Assembly (NCBI RefSeq): GCF_000474945.1
Contig: NZ_KI440837.1
Coordinates: 124,001 to 188,000 of the forward strand
Length of the DNA stretch: 64,000 nucleotides
From: Solimonas soli DSM 21787
Lineage (GTDB): Bacteria; Pseudomonadota; Gammaproteobacteria; Nevskiales; Nevskiaceae
Direction of reading: 5' to 3'
This document shows positions 7,995-16,638 of this stretch, one piece after another. Every line of letters starts with the position of its first letter. Positions within the stretch are counted from its first letter, which is position 1. Below the pieces are notes generated by a model. The model had not been told where the DNA came from. It saw only the letters and a program-made list of their open reading frames with translations, and did not search any database. A program made the translations under genes and the position numbers.

Positions 7995-8765
7995 ATGAGC
8001 ACCGAACACATCGTTACCGAGCTGCAGGATCGCGTCCTGACGATCCGCTTCAACCGCCCCGACAAGAAGAACGCCGTCAGCAGCGCCATGTACAACGCGT
8101 CCGCCGATGCCTTCAGTGGCGCCAGCACGAATCCGGAAGTGCGCGCGGTGCTGCTGACCGGCACCGACGACTGTTTCTGCAGCGGCAATGATCTCGGCGA
8201 CTTTCTCAATTCCGGCGACGCCGTCGGCGCCGCGGTCGGCCGCTTCATGCGTTCGATGGTCGATTGCAGCAAGCCCATCGTCGCCGCCGTGACCGGCCCG
8301 GCGATCGGCGTCGGCACCACGGTGCTGCTGCACTGCGACCTGATCTACGCCGGCGAGAAGACCCGCTTCCAGATGCCGTTCGTCAACATCGGCATCTGCC
8401 CGGAGTTCGGTTCGAGCCTGATGCTGCCGGCGATGATGGGCCATCCGCGCGCTGCCGAACTGGTCCTGCTCGGCGAGATGTTCTCGGCGGCCAAGGCGCG
8501 CGAGTACGGCCTCGTCAACGACGTGCTGCCGGACGCCGAGGTGCACGCGCACGCCCGCGCCCAGGCGCTCAAGCTCGCCGCGCAGCCGCCGCAGGCAATG
8601 CGCACGTCCAAGGACCTGCTGAAGCGCTGGACGCGCGAGCGCGTCAAGGAAGTGATCGGCGTCGAAATCAATCATTTCGTGCCGATGCTCAAGCAGCCGG
8701 AAGCGCTGGAAGCGCTGGGCGCCTTCATGCAGAAGCGCAAGCCGGACTTCTCGAAGTTCGAGTAA
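7995..8765 (+). CDS. enoyl-CoA hydratase/isomerase family protein
   Basis: Crotonase-fold protein of 256 aa. FNRPDKKNAVSSAMYNA, the oxyanion-hole stretch CSGNDLGDF and GPAIGVGTTVLLHCDLIYA are typical. One catalytic acid is visible in GICPEFGSS (Glu137); the second, hydratase-type glutamate is not evident. The CPE-x-SS-x-LP pattern is nearer to delta3,delta2-enoyl-CoA isomerases than to classical hydratases. The start is the ATG at 7995, not the TTG two codons earlier. Cytoplasmic; likely helps degrade unsaturated or unusual acyl-CoAs. A hydratase role cannot be excluded. Confidence 0.88.
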   Translation: MSTEHIVTELQDRVLTIRFNRPDKKNAVSSAMYNASADAFSGASTNPEVRAVLLTGTDDCFCSGNDLGDFLNSGDAVGAAVGRFMRSMVDCSKPIVAAVTGPAIGVGTTVLLHCDLIYAGEKTRFQMPFVNIGICPEFGSSLMLPAMMGHPRAAELVLLGEMFSAAKAREYGLVNDVLPDAEVHAHARAQALKLAAQPPQAMRTSKDLLKRWTRERVKEVIGVEINHFVPMLKQPEALEALGAFMQKRKPDFSKFE

Positions 8766-8848
8766 GCCTTCCCCCCGGGCGTTTCCCCTATCGCCCGGCG
8801 GTCGCAGCCCTTACAGTCCCCGGGTCACACCGACTCCGGGGGATTTTC

Positions 8849-10933
8849 ATGAAGACCACCAAGTGGCTGCTGGCGCTCGCGCTGGCGGCGAATGTCGCGG
8901 CCTGCAAACGCGCCGCCGAAGCGCCGGCGGCACCGGAAGCCGCCATCGCGCCGGCATGGAAACTCGACGAGAGCAAGCTGACGCCGCTGATGCGCTTCAC
9001 GCCGGCCGATTTCGCGGCCGATGGCGGGGCCTGCAACGATCTCTATCACTACGTCAACGACAAATGGCTCGACGCCAATCCGATCCCGTCGGACCGTTCG
9101 AGCTGGGGTCCGTTCGACACCCTCGCCGAGCGCTCGCTCGACGTGCGTCACCAGATCGCCGAGCACATCGCCAGCGGCAAGCCGCAGGGCGGCATCGAGA
9201 AAATCATTGCCGACTTCTGGCTGTCGGGCATGGACGAGCAGAAGATCGAGCAGCTCGGCATCAGTCCGCTGAATGACCAGCTCAAGACGATCGAAGCGCT
9301 GAACGACGGCCCGGCCGTCGCCGACTACCTGCGCAAGATCGCCGCCGTCGGCCAGAACCCGCTGTTCGATTTCTCGCCGGAAGCCGACTTCAAGAACTCG
9401 TCGATGGAGATCGCCTACGCGATGCAGGGCGGCCTCGGCCTGCCCGACACGACGTACTACTTCGACGCCGACAAGAAGGACATCCGCGACGCCTACGAGA
9501 AGCACGTCGCCAAGGTGCTCGAGCTGTCCGGCATCGCCGCCGATGACGCTGTCAGGCAGGCAAAGACGGTACTGGCGTTCGAGACGCGTCTGGCCAAGGT
9601 GTCGAAGTCGCAGGAAGACCTGTCGCGCGATGCCTCGCTGTACTACAACCCGGTGACGCCGGAAGCCGCCGACAAGCTCGCGCCGAACTTCCCGTGGACG
9701 ACGTTCATCGAGGCCCAGGGCATCGACGTGCCGGCCATGTTCTCGCTGGCGATTCCCGCCTTCCACGCCGAGGTCAGCAAGATGCTCGCCGACGTGCCGG
9801 TCGCGCAGTGGCAGAGCTATCTGCGCTACCACCTCGTCGACAGCGCCTCGCCGGCGCTGAGCACGGCGTTCGTCACCGAGAGCTTCGAGTTCCACAACAA
9901 GACGCTCGCCGGCCAGAAGGAACAGCGTGCGCGCTGGAAGCGCGTGCTGCGCATGGTCGAAGGCGAAGTCGGCGAAGCGATGGGCGAGCTGTACGTGCAG
10001 GTCGCCTTCCCGGCCTCGTCGAAGGCCAGCATGGAACAGCTCGTCGGCAATCTGCGCACGGCGCTGAAAGCGCGCATCGAGAAGCTCGGCTGGATGAGCG
10101 ACGAGACCAAGCAGAGGGCGCTCGCCAAGTGGGCGACGTTCACGCCGAAGGTCGGTTATCCGGACAAGTGGCGCGACTGGAACGGCTTGCAGACCAGGCC
10201 GGATGACTACCTCGGCAACATCCTCGCCGCCGATGCCTTCAACTACCGCTGGCAGCTCGGCAAGATCGGCAAGCCGGTCGACAAGACCGAGTGGACGATG
10301 ACGCCGCAGACCGTCAACGCCTACTACAATCCGCTGCAGAACGAGATCGTCTTCCCGGCCGCCATCCTGCAGCCGCCGTTCTTCGATGCGCAGGCCGACG
10401 CGCCGCTCAACTACGGCGCCATCGGCTCGGTGATCGGCCACGAGATGACGCACGGCTACGACGACCAGGGCGCGCGCTTCGGCCCGACCGGCAACTTCGA
10501 GGAATGGTGGACGGCCGCCGACAAGAAGAAATTCGAGGCGCTGACCGGCAAGCTCGTCGAACAGTTCAACGGCTACAAGACGCCGGGCGGCACGAAGGTC
10601 AACGGCCGTCTGACGCTCGGCGAGAACATCGCCGATCTCGGCGGCATCAACATCGCCTATGACGCCCTGCAGGCGGCGACCGCCGGCGAGCCCGATCCGA
10701 AGATCGACGGCCTGACGCGCGACCAGCGCTTCTTCGTCGGCTGGGCGACCGCCTGGCGCGGCCGCTACACGCCGGAGCTGGAGAAGGTGATCGTCGCTTC
10801 CGACCCGCATGCGCCGGACCGCTTCCGCGCGATCGGCGCCGCGTCGAACATGCCGGCCTTCGCCAAGGCCTTCGACTGCAAGAGTGGCGATGCCATGGTG
10901 CGCGAGGGCAAGCGGCAGATCGTCATCTGGTGA
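8849..10933 (+). CDS. M13-family zinc metallopeptidase, lipoprotein
   Basis: Neprilysin/PepO-type oligopeptidase, 694 aa. The zinc site HEMTH (His531, Glu532, His535) with third ligand in GENIADLGG (Glu592) and the conserved NAYYNPLQNEIVFPAAILQ are all present. The N-terminus has a hydrophobic stretch ending in NVAAC, a lipobox, so the protein is probably lipid-anchored in the periplasm. The start ATG at 8849 is set by this signal sequence. It is a single gene followed by a strong hairpin, so transcription ends here. Likely role is turnover of small extracytoplasmic peptides. Confidence 0.94.
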   Translation: MKTTKWLLALALAANVAACKRAAEAPAAPEAAIAPAWKLDESKLTPLMRFTPADFAADGGACNDLYHYVNDKWLDANPIPSDRSSWGPFDTLAERSLDVRHQIAEHIASGKPQGGIEKIIADFWLSGMDEQKIEQLGISPLNDQLKTIEALNDGPAVADYLRKIAAVGQNPLFDFSPEADFKNSSMEIAYAMQGGLGLPDTTYYFDADKKDIRDAYEKHVAKVLELSGIAADDAVRQAKTVLAFETRLAKVSKSQEDLSRDASLYYNPVTPEAADKLAPNFPWTTFIEAQGIDVPAMFSLAIPAFHAEVSKMLADVPVAQWQSYLRYHLVDSASPALSTAFVTESFEFHNKTLAGQKEQRARWKRVLRMVEGEVGEAMGELYVQVAFPASSKASMEQLVGNLRTALKARIEKLGWMSDETKQRALAKWATFTPKVGYPDKWRDWNGLQTRPDDYLGNILAADAFNYRWQLGKIGKPVDKTEWTMTPQTVNAYYNPLQNEIVFPAAILQPPFFDAQADAPLNYGAIGSVIGHEMTHGYDDQGARFGPTGNFEEWWTAADKKKFEALTGKLVEQFNGYKTPGGTKVNGRLTLGENIADLGGINIAYDALQAATAGEPDPKIDGLTRDQRFFVGWATAWRGRYTPELEKVIVASDPHAPDRFRAIGAASNMPAFAKAFDCKSGDAMVREGKRQIVIW

Positions 10934-10949
10934 CCGCCGCATGACGGAG

Positions 10950-10983
10950 ACGAAGTCGCCGGCCACGGGGCCGGCGACTTCGT
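10950..10983 (+). terminator. terminator hairpin after the M13 peptidase gene
   Basis: Perfect 15-bp stem (10950-10964 / 10969-10983) with a 4-nt ACGG loop, 17 bp after the stop codon. It lacks a U tract, so it may act with Rho or simply protect the 3' end. Confidence 0.6.
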
Positions 10984-10995
10984 TCAGGGACAAAG

Positions 10996-11024
10996 TTGAC
11001 GCATGCGTCATTTTTATTCATGCT
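10996..11024 (+). promoter_or_regulatory. FMO promoter overlapped by a perfect 14-bp palindrome (TetR operator candidate)
   Basis: TTGACG (10996-11001) stands 17 bp before CATGCT (11019-11024). The perfect palindrome TGACGCATGCGTCA (10997-11010) begins inside the -35 box and fills the spacer. The gene two places downstream encodes a TetR regulator, and palindromes of this size over the promoter are typical TetR sites. The palindrome is certain; the promoter and its ligand are inferred. Confidence 0.6.
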
Positions 11025-11061
11025 CACCGCCAGCGCATTCGGAAAAACAGCGGAGGGACTC

Positions 11062-12444
11062 ATGAGCGCGGGCAAGCGCGTCGCCGTCATCGGCGCCGGA
11101 CCGTCGGGCATCGCGGCGGCCAAGGAATGCATCCAGCTCGGGCTCGGCGACGGCCTCGTCGTCTTCGAGAAATCGGACCAGGTCGGCGGCAACTGGGTGT
11201 TCCGCGAGCAGGAAGGCCATTCGAGTGTCTACGAAACGACGCACATCATCAGCTCGAAGTACTACTCCGAGTACGAGGACTTCCCCTTCCCCGACGGCGT
11301 GCCGGACTATCCGCACCACACGCATCTGAAAGCCTACTTCCAGGACTACGCGCGCCACTTCGGCGTGCTGCCGAAGATCCGCTTCCATACCGAAGTGCTG
11401 GGCGCGGCGCGCGATGCGCAGGGGCTGTGGCAGATCCGTTCGCGCGGGCCGGACGGCGAGAGGATCGAGAGCTTCGATGCGCTGCTGGTCGCCAACGGCC
11501 ATCACTGGAATCCGCGCCTGCCGAGCTACCCCGGCCACTTCGACGGCGAGTTCATCCACTCGCACCAGTTCAAGCGCGGCGAAACGTTCCGCGGCAAGCG
11601 CGTGCTGGTCATCGGCGGCGGCAATTCGGCGGCCGACGTCGCCGTGGAGTGCGCGCGCGTCTCGCCGCACGTGTCGATCTCGATGCGCCGCGGCCACTGG
11701 TTCCTGCCGAAGTTCATGTTCGGCCTGCCCGGCGACGTGATCTACGAGCGCGCCGCCTGGCTGCCGAACTGGCTGCGCCAGTGGGCGATGCAGCTGACCG
11801 TGCACATGATCGGCGGCCGCAACGAGCGCTTCGGCTTGCAGAAGCCGAGCTACAAGATCCTGCAGGGCCACCCGACGCTGAACTCGGAGCTGATCTATTT
11901 CATCGGTCACGGCGAGATCAAGCCGCGCCCGGGCGTTGCGCGGCTCGACGGCAGGCGCGTGCATTTCAGCGATGGCAGCAGCGACGAGTTCGACACCATC
12001 GTCGCCGCGACCGGCTACAGGATCAGCTTCCCGTTCTTCGACAAATCGTTCATCGACTGGGAAGACACCCACTACGTGCCGCTGTGGCGCCGCATGTTCC
12101 ACGAGAGCGTGCCGAACCTGTATTTCATCGGTCTGTTCCAGCCGATCGGCTGCATCTGGCCGCTCGCCGATTACCAGGCCCGCCTCGCCTGCCTCGACAT
12201 CCTCGGCCGCTATCCGCGTCCGGCCGACATGAGGGCGAAGATCGAGGCCGAGCGTCGCCGTCCGCATTACCGGTTCGTCGAATCGCCGCGCCATTCGACG
12301 GAAGTCGACTACGCCGATTTCCGCCGCGAGCTGTTCGCCGAGCTGAAGAAGGCCGGCGACGGTCCGCACCCGCGGCCGAAGAACGCCTCGATCTTCCGCC
12401 TCAAGGAGGAAGCCTCGGCGACGAACCGCATGCGCGCCGCGTAG
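11062..12444 (+). CDS. flavin-containing monooxygenase (FMO/BVMO-like)
   Basis: NAD(P)H- and FAD-dependent oxygenase, 460 aa. FAD site VAVIGAGPSG (Gly11-Gly16), the FMO fingerprint region GHFDGEFIHSHQF, and the NADPH site RVLVIGGGNSAADVAVE are in the order expected for class B monooxygenases. DTIVAATGYRISFPF is the usual ATGY motif. The start ATG at 11062 is preceded by a good ribosome site (GGAGGG five bases upstream); the in-frame ATG at 10996 lies in the promoter. The TetR gene follows by 35 bp. It may hydroxylate N- or S-containing compounds or ketones; the substrate is not readable. Confidence 0.9.
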   Translation: MSAGKRVAVIGAGPSGIAAAKECIQLGLGDGLVVFEKSDQVGGNWVFREQEGHSSVYETTHIISSKYYSEYEDFPFPDGVPDYPHHTHLKAYFQDYARHFGVLPKIRFHTEVLGAARDAQGLWQIRSRGPDGERIESFDALLVANGHHWNPRLPSYPGHFDGEFIHSHQFKRGETFRGKRVLVIGGGNSAADVAVECARVSPHVSISMRRGHWFLPKFMFGLPGDVIYERAAWLPNWLRQWAMQLTVHMIGGRNERFGLQKPSYKILQGHPTLNSELIYFIGHGEIKPRPGVARLDGRRVHFSDGSSDEFDTIVAATGYRISFPFFDKSFIDWEDTHYVPLWRRMFHESVPNLYFIGLFQPIGCIWPLADYQARLACLDILGRYPRPADMRAKIEAERRRPHYRFVESPRHSTEVDYADFRRELFAELKKAGDGPHPRPKNASIFRLKEEASATNRMRAA

Positions 12445-12467
12445 TGCAGCCGCCACGCGCCAGCGGC

Positions 12468-12473
12468 CATAAT
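12468..12473 (+). promoter_or_regulatory. -10 box of a likely leaderless tetR promoter
   Basis: CATAAT followed by six bases and the ATG at 12480. This would let tetR be expressed independently of the monooxygenase, with an mRNA starting at its start codon. Confidence 0.4.
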
Positions 12474-12479
12474 CACCGC

Positions 12480-13181
12480 ATGCCCACCAAGCCCCCGCGC
12501 CGCGGCGCCACCACCAGCGGCAACCGCGAGCGCAACAAGGAAGCCAACCGCGCGGCGATCCTCGACGCCGCGCGGCGCTGCTTCATCGAGCAGGGCTACG
12601 ACGCGATCACCATCCGCGACGTGATCCGCGCCAGCGGCCTCGCGGCGGGCACCTTCTACAACTACTTCCCCGACAAGGAAGCGGTGTTCCGCGCCCTGAC
12701 CGATGTGCGTCTCGCGCATCTCGAGCAGCGCATCCACGCCTCGCGCCAGCACGCGGCGACCATCGAGGCCTTCTTCCACGACGCCTATCTCGGCGCGCTG
12801 CAGGAAGTGCAGGCCGATCCGGAATTCTTCGCGATGATGTTCCGCAACGAGGCGGTGCTGCGCGAGCTGTACAGCGACAACATTTTTGGCCTGATGCTGC
12901 GTTCGCTGAAGGATGACCTGCGCGAAGCCGTGGCGCGCGGCGTGTTTGCGGCCATCGACGTCGAGCTGCTGACGGCGATCTCCTTCGGCGCCGGCTACGA
13001 GCTGTGCCGCCTGATGGCCGAGCAGCCGCGGCACGAGCCCGAAATCGTCGCCCGCTACGTCACGCGGCTGTTCCTCGACGGCATGCCGGGCGTCGCCGGC
13101 CTCGCGCCGGCCGCGGCGCGGTCGGCGCAGACGCCGATGATCCGCATCGGCTCGCGCAAGCTGCGCGGCGCCGCGCGCTGA
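12480..13181 (+). CDS. TetR-family regulator
   Basis: 233-aa repressor. The helix-turn-helix is clear: AAILDAARRCFIEQGYDAITIRDVIRASGLAAGTFYNYF, with the TFYNYF end of the recognition helix (quoted pieces only; positions about 25-65). The C-terminal ligand domain ends in an Arg-rich tail. It lies just downstream of the monooxygenase on the same strand and probably represses it through the palindrome at 10997-11010. The ligand is likely the substrate of the monooxygenase, which is an inference from position only. The start ATG at 12480 directly follows a -10-like box. Confidence 0.88.
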   Translation: MPTKPPRRGATTSGNRERNKEANRAAILDAARRCFIEQGYDAITIRDVIRASGLAAGTFYNYFPDKEAVFRALTDVRLAHLEQRIHASRQHAATIEAFFHDAYLGALQEVQADPEFFAMMFRNEAVLRELYSDNIFGLMLRSLKDDLREAVARGVFAAIDVELLTAISFGAGYELCRLMAEQPRHEPEIVARYVTRLFLDGMPGVAGLAPAAARSAQTPMIRIGSRKLRGAAR

Positions 13182-13191
13182 GCACGGCGCC

Positions 13192-13211
13192 GCCCGGCTT
13201 CAGCGCCGGGC
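13192..13211. terminator. weak hairpin between convergent tetR and fsr-like genes
   Basis: GCCCGGC (13192-13198), a 6-nt loop and GCCGGGC (13205-13211) lie at the meeting point of two convergent genes; the MFS stop codon is within the hairpin. No U tract. Function as a terminator is only plausible. Confidence 0.3.
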
Positions 13212-14456
13212 CAGATGCCCGCCGCGCTGATCCGGCAACAGCACCGTCAGCACGCCGAGCAGCGGGAAGAAAGCGCAGGCCTGGTAGACCGCCTCGATGC
13301 CGTACAGATCGGCGAACCAGCCGAGCACGGCGGCGGCGATGCCGCCCATGCCGAAGGCGAAGCCGAAGAACAGGCCGGACACCGCGCCGACCTTGTCCGG
13401 CACCAGTTCCTGCGCGAACACCAGGATCGCCGAGAACGCCGAAGCGAGCACGAAGCCGATGATCGCGGCGAGCACGCCGGTCCAGGCGAGGTCCGCGTAG
13501 GGCAGCGCCAGCGTGAACGGCGCCACGCCGAGGATCGAGAACCAGATGACGCGCTTGCGGCCGATGCGGTCGCCGATCGGCCCGCCGAGCACGGTGCCGG
13601 CGGCGACCGCGAACAGGAACACGAACAGATAGAGCTGCGCGGCCTGCACGGACAGCGCGAAGCGGTGCATCAGATAGAAAGTGAAGTAGCTGGTGATGCT
13701 CGCCATGTAGAAATACTTGGAGAACACCAGCAGCATCAGCACCAGCATCGCCCGCCTGATCGCGCCGCGCGGCAGGCTCGACGGCGTCGCGCGCGGCTTG
13801 CTCGCCGCGGCGCGCTGCCGGGCGCGATACCAGACGCCGACCTGCCGCAGCACGACGATCGCCAGCAGCGCGGCGAGCGAGAACCAGGCGACGCTGCGCT
13901 GGCCGTGCGGCAGGATGATGGCCGCCGCCAGCAGCGGACCGACCGCGCTGCCGGCGTTGCCGCCGACCTGGAACAGCGACTGCGCGAGGCCGTGACGGCC
14001 GCCCGACGCCATGCGCGCGACGCGCGACGATTCCGGATGGAAGATCGACGAGCCGGTGCCGACCAGTGCCGCCGCCAGCAGCACGAAACCGAAGCTCGGC
14101 GCGAAGCCCAGCAGCAGCAGGCCGCACAGGGTGAAGCCCATGCCGACCGCGAGCGAGTTCGGCTGCGGATGCCTGTCGGTGTACAGGCCGATCGCCGGCT
14201 GCAGCAGCGACGCGCTGATCTGGTAGGTCAGCGTGATCAGGCCGATCTGCGCGAAGCTCAGCGCGAAACTGGCCTTGAGCAGCGGATAGATCGCGAGGAT
14301 CAGCGACTGCATCATGTCATTGAGGAAATGCGCGAAGCTGATCGCGCCGAGCACGCCGAAACCGGTGCGCGGAACGGCGCCGGCGACGTTGGCCGCAGCG
14401 GCGGCGGGAGCGGCGCCCGCGGCAGCTTGCAGCGGGCTTTCGAGACGGGACGACAT
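13200..14456 (-). CDS. MFS transporter, fosmidomycin-resistance (Fsr)-like
   Basis: Inner-membrane drug/H+ antiporter of the major facilitator superfamily, 418 aa with about 12 hydrophobic segments. HFLNDMMQSLILAIYPLLK near the N-terminus, YTDRHPQP between helices 2 and 3, GTGSSIFHPESSRVARMASG and a later GDRIGRKRVI are the signature of Fsr proteins. The ATG at 14456 is chosen because GGAG lies seven bases upstream; an ATG two codons earlier is too close to it. It is divergent from an AraC-type regulator (125 bp between starts), which likely controls it. The actual exported compound is unknown. Confidence 0.9.
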   Translation of the reverse strand: MSSRLESPLQAAAGAAPAAAAANVAGAVPRTGFGVLGAISFAHFLNDMMQSLILAIYPLLKASFALSFAQIGLITLTYQISASLLQPAIGLYTDRHPQPNSLAVGMGFTLCGLLLLGFAPSFGFVLLAAALVGTGSSIFHPESSRVARMASGGRHGLAQSLFQVGGNAGSAVGPLLAAAIILPHGQRSVAWFSLAALLAIVVLRQVGVWYRARQRAAASKPRATPSSLPRGAIRRAMLVLMLLVFSKYFYMASITSYFTFYLMHRFALSVQAAQLYLFVFLFAVAAGTVLGGPIGDRIGRKRVIWFSILGVAPFTLALPYADLAWTGVLAAIIGFVLASAFSAILVFAQELVPDKVGAVSGLFFGFAFGMGGIAAAVLGWFADLYGIEAVYQACAFFPLLGVLTVLLPDQRGGHLARR

Positions 14457-14580
14457 CTTCATTCTCCGGATGGCTATGCGGAATTCGCCTTCGGCGACGA
14501 ACCCGGCGCGCATCGTAGGCGGCAAAATTCCGCCCGTCCTGCGAGAATGAGGCGACATCCTTCTCGATTGGGACATATCG

Positions 14581-15345
14581 ATGGCCGATACGCGCTATCG
14601 CGCTTACGACCACGGCCCGGCGCCGGTCACGGCGATCGCCAATGACTATCGGGCCGGGCATTTCACGCACGAACACGAGCACCCCTACGCGCAGCTGATC
14701 TACGCGGTCAGCGGCGTGATGATCGTGCGCACCGAAGCCGGCCAGTGGGTCGTGCCGCCGACACGCGGCATCTGGATGCCGCCGCGCACGCAGCACGCCG
14801 TGCGCATGGTCGGCGCCGTGCAGATGCGCTCGACGTTCATCGACCCGGCGCTCGTCCCCGATCTGCCGACGCAGTGCGCGGTGCTGGCCGTTTCGCCGCT
14901 GCTGCGCGAGCTGATCGTCGCCGCCGTCGAACTCAAGCCGCCGCACGCGCCGGGCTCGCGCGGCGAGCACCTCTCGCAACTGCTGATCGACGAGCTGCGC
15001 ACCTTGCCGTCGCTCGCGCTGCATCTGCCCGAAGCGCGCGATCCGCGGCTGAAGCGCATTTGCGCGCACTTGCTCGCCGAGCCGGCCGACAACAGCACGG
15101 CGACGCAATGGGCGCAGCGCCTGCACGTCGACGCCAAGACGATCCAGCGCCTGTTCGCGCGCGACACCGGCATGAGCTTCGGCCAGTGGCGCCAGCAGGC
15201 GCGCCTGCTGGCCGCGCTCGAACGCCTGGCGCGCGGCGAACGCGTGCTCGACACCGCGCTCGCGCTCGGCTACGCCAGCCCCGGCGCGTTCGCGACCATG
15301 TTCAAGCGCCAGTTCGGCGTCTCGCCGAGCGCGTACTTCCAGTGA
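14581..15345 (+). CDS. AraC-family regulator with N-terminal cupin
   Basis: 254-aa activator. The N-terminal sensor is cupin-like (FTHEHEHPYAQLIYAVSG ... GIWMPPRTQHAV), and the C-terminal part has the two AraC helix-turn-helix units, ending ALALGYASPGAFATMFKRQF and VSPSAYF. This layout (short cupin plus HTH) is common in regulators of MFS pumps, and the gene is divergent from an Fsr-like transporter, its likely target. No clean operator repeat was found in the 125 bp between them. Confidence 0.9.
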   Translation: MADTRYRAYDHGPAPVTAIANDYRAGHFTHEHEHPYAQLIYAVSGVMIVRTEAGQWVVPPTRGIWMPPRTQHAVRMVGAVQMRSTFIDPALVPDLPTQCAVLAVSPLLRELIVAAVELKPPHAPGSRGEHLSQLLIDELRTLPSLALHLPEARDPRLKRICAHLLAEPADNSTATQWAQRLHVDAKTIQRLFARDTGMSFGQWRQQARLLAALERLARGERVLDTALALGYASPGAFATMFKRQFGVSPSAYFQ

Positions 15346-15447
15346 AGGCGGCGCGCGCGCCATCGGTCTGGCGGCTTTCCCGAATGTCGGCCCGCGGCGC
15401 GCGCCAGTAGAATCCGCGCGTCCCCCGCACCCGCAAGGCAGGCCCCC

Positions 15448-16482
15448 ATGAGCAAGACCCTTTCCGCCACGCTGATTCCCGGCGACGGCATCGGCCCCGA
15501 GATCGTCGACGCCACCCTCGCCGCGCTCGATGCGCTGGGCGTGTCCTTCGACTGGGACGTGCAGCAGGCCGGCCTCGCGGGCATCAAGGCGGCCGGCGAT
15601 CCGCTGCCGGAAGCGGCGCTGGCCAGCATCCGCCGCACGCGGCTGGCGCTCAAGGGCCCGCTCGAAACGCCGTCCGGCGGCGGCTACCGCTCGAGCAACG
15701 TGCGCCTGCGCGAAGCGTTCAAGCTCTACGCCAACGTGCGCCCGACGCGCACGCTGATTCCCGGCGGCCGCTACGAGAACGTCGACCTGCTGATCTTCCG
15801 CGAGAACCTCGAGGGCCTTTACACCGGCTACGAGCACTACATCCCGATCGACGGCGATCCGGAAGCCGTGGCCATCGCCACCGGCGTCAACACGCGCCAG
15901 GGTTCGCACCGCCTGCTCGAATACGCCTTCGAGCACGCCATCGCCCTGGGCCGCAAGAAGATCGCCGTGGTGCACAAGGCCAACATCATGAAGGCGCTGA
16001 CCGGCATCTTCCTCGACGAGGCGCGCAAGCTCTACAAGGCCCGCTACGCGGGAAAGATCGAGCTGCAGGAAGTGATCGTCGATGCCTGCGCGATGAAGCT
16101 GGTGCTGAACCCCTGGCAGTTCGACACGCTGGTGACGACCAATCTGTTCGGCGACATCCTCTCCGACCTCGCCGCCGGCCTGGTCGGCGGACTCGGCATG
16201 GCGCCGGGCGCCAACATCGGCACCGACGCGGCGATCTTCGAGGCCGTGCACGGCTCGGCGCCCGACATCGCCGGCAAGGGCATCGCCAACCCGGTCGCGC
16301 TGATGCTGGCGGCGGCGATGATGCTCGATCACGTGCAGCTCACAACCGAGGCCGCGCGCCTGCGCAAGGCGATCAACGACACCTTCAATGTCGATCAGGT
16401 GCGCACCGGCGATCTCGGCGGCAAGGCCGACACCAAGACGTTCACGAAAGCACTGGTGGCGCGCATCAAGAACAGCGTCTGA
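15448..16482 (+). CDS. NAD-dependent isocitrate dehydrogenase
   Basis: Beta-decarboxylating dehydrogenase of 344 aa. ATLIPGDGIGPEIVDATL, SSNVRLREAFKLYANVRP (substrate Arg/Ser site), RENLEGLYTGYEH, VHKANIMKALTG (catalytic Lys) and GTDAAIFEAVHGSAPDIAGK are present. The Ser/Asn-Val-Arg-Leu-Arg motif and the short length fit the NAD-type isocitrate dehydrogenase rather than the longer NADP-type Icd, or the 3-isopropylmalate enzyme. Acts in the citrate cycle in the cytoplasm. Monocistronic as far as seen. An -10-like TAGAAT is found 34 bp upstream of the ATG. Homoisocitrate dehydrogenase is a less likely alternative. Confidence 0.88.
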   Translation: MSKTLSATLIPGDGIGPEIVDATLAALDALGVSFDWDVQQAGLAGIKAAGDPLPEAALASIRRTRLALKGPLETPSGGGYRSSNVRLREAFKLYANVRPTRTLIPGGRYENVDLLIFRENLEGLYTGYEHYIPIDGDPEAVAIATGVNTRQGSHRLLEYAFEHAIALGRKKIAVVHKANIMKALTGIFLDEARKLYKARYAGKIELQEVIVDACAMKLVLNPWQFDTLVTTNLFGDILSDLAAGLVGGLGMAPGANIGTDAAIFEAVHGSAPDIAGKGIANPVALMLAAAMMLDHVQLTTEAARLRKAINDTFNVDQVRTGDLGGKADTKTFTKALVARIKNSV

Positions 16483-16497
16483 GGCCGCCAGCCGCCC

Positions 16498-16595
16498 GGC
16501 ACCGACGACTACATCATCGTCGGCGGCAGCGTCGGCTGCGCGCTGCTGCGACCATGATGATCGCCGAGAAGGCCAGCGCGATGATTCGCGAGGAT
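16498..16595 (+). pseudogene. remnant of a GMC (choline dehydrogenase-like) oxidoreductase
   Basis: Two pieces of a GMC flavoenzyme are joined with everything between lost. Reading from 16498 gives GTDDYIIVGGSVGCALLRP then stop, which is the N-terminal FAD-binding motif with one Gly/Ala pair missing. From 16551 a second frame gives TMMIAEKASAMIRED, the family's C-terminal helix. A normal member has about 530-560 residues between start and end. The small size makes this suggestive rather than proven. It sits 15 bp after the isocitrate dehydrogenase stop codon. Confidence 0.4.
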
Positions 16596-16638
16596 CGACG
16601 GCGCGCGCGACGAGACCTGCGTCGCGCCGCCGCACCGC

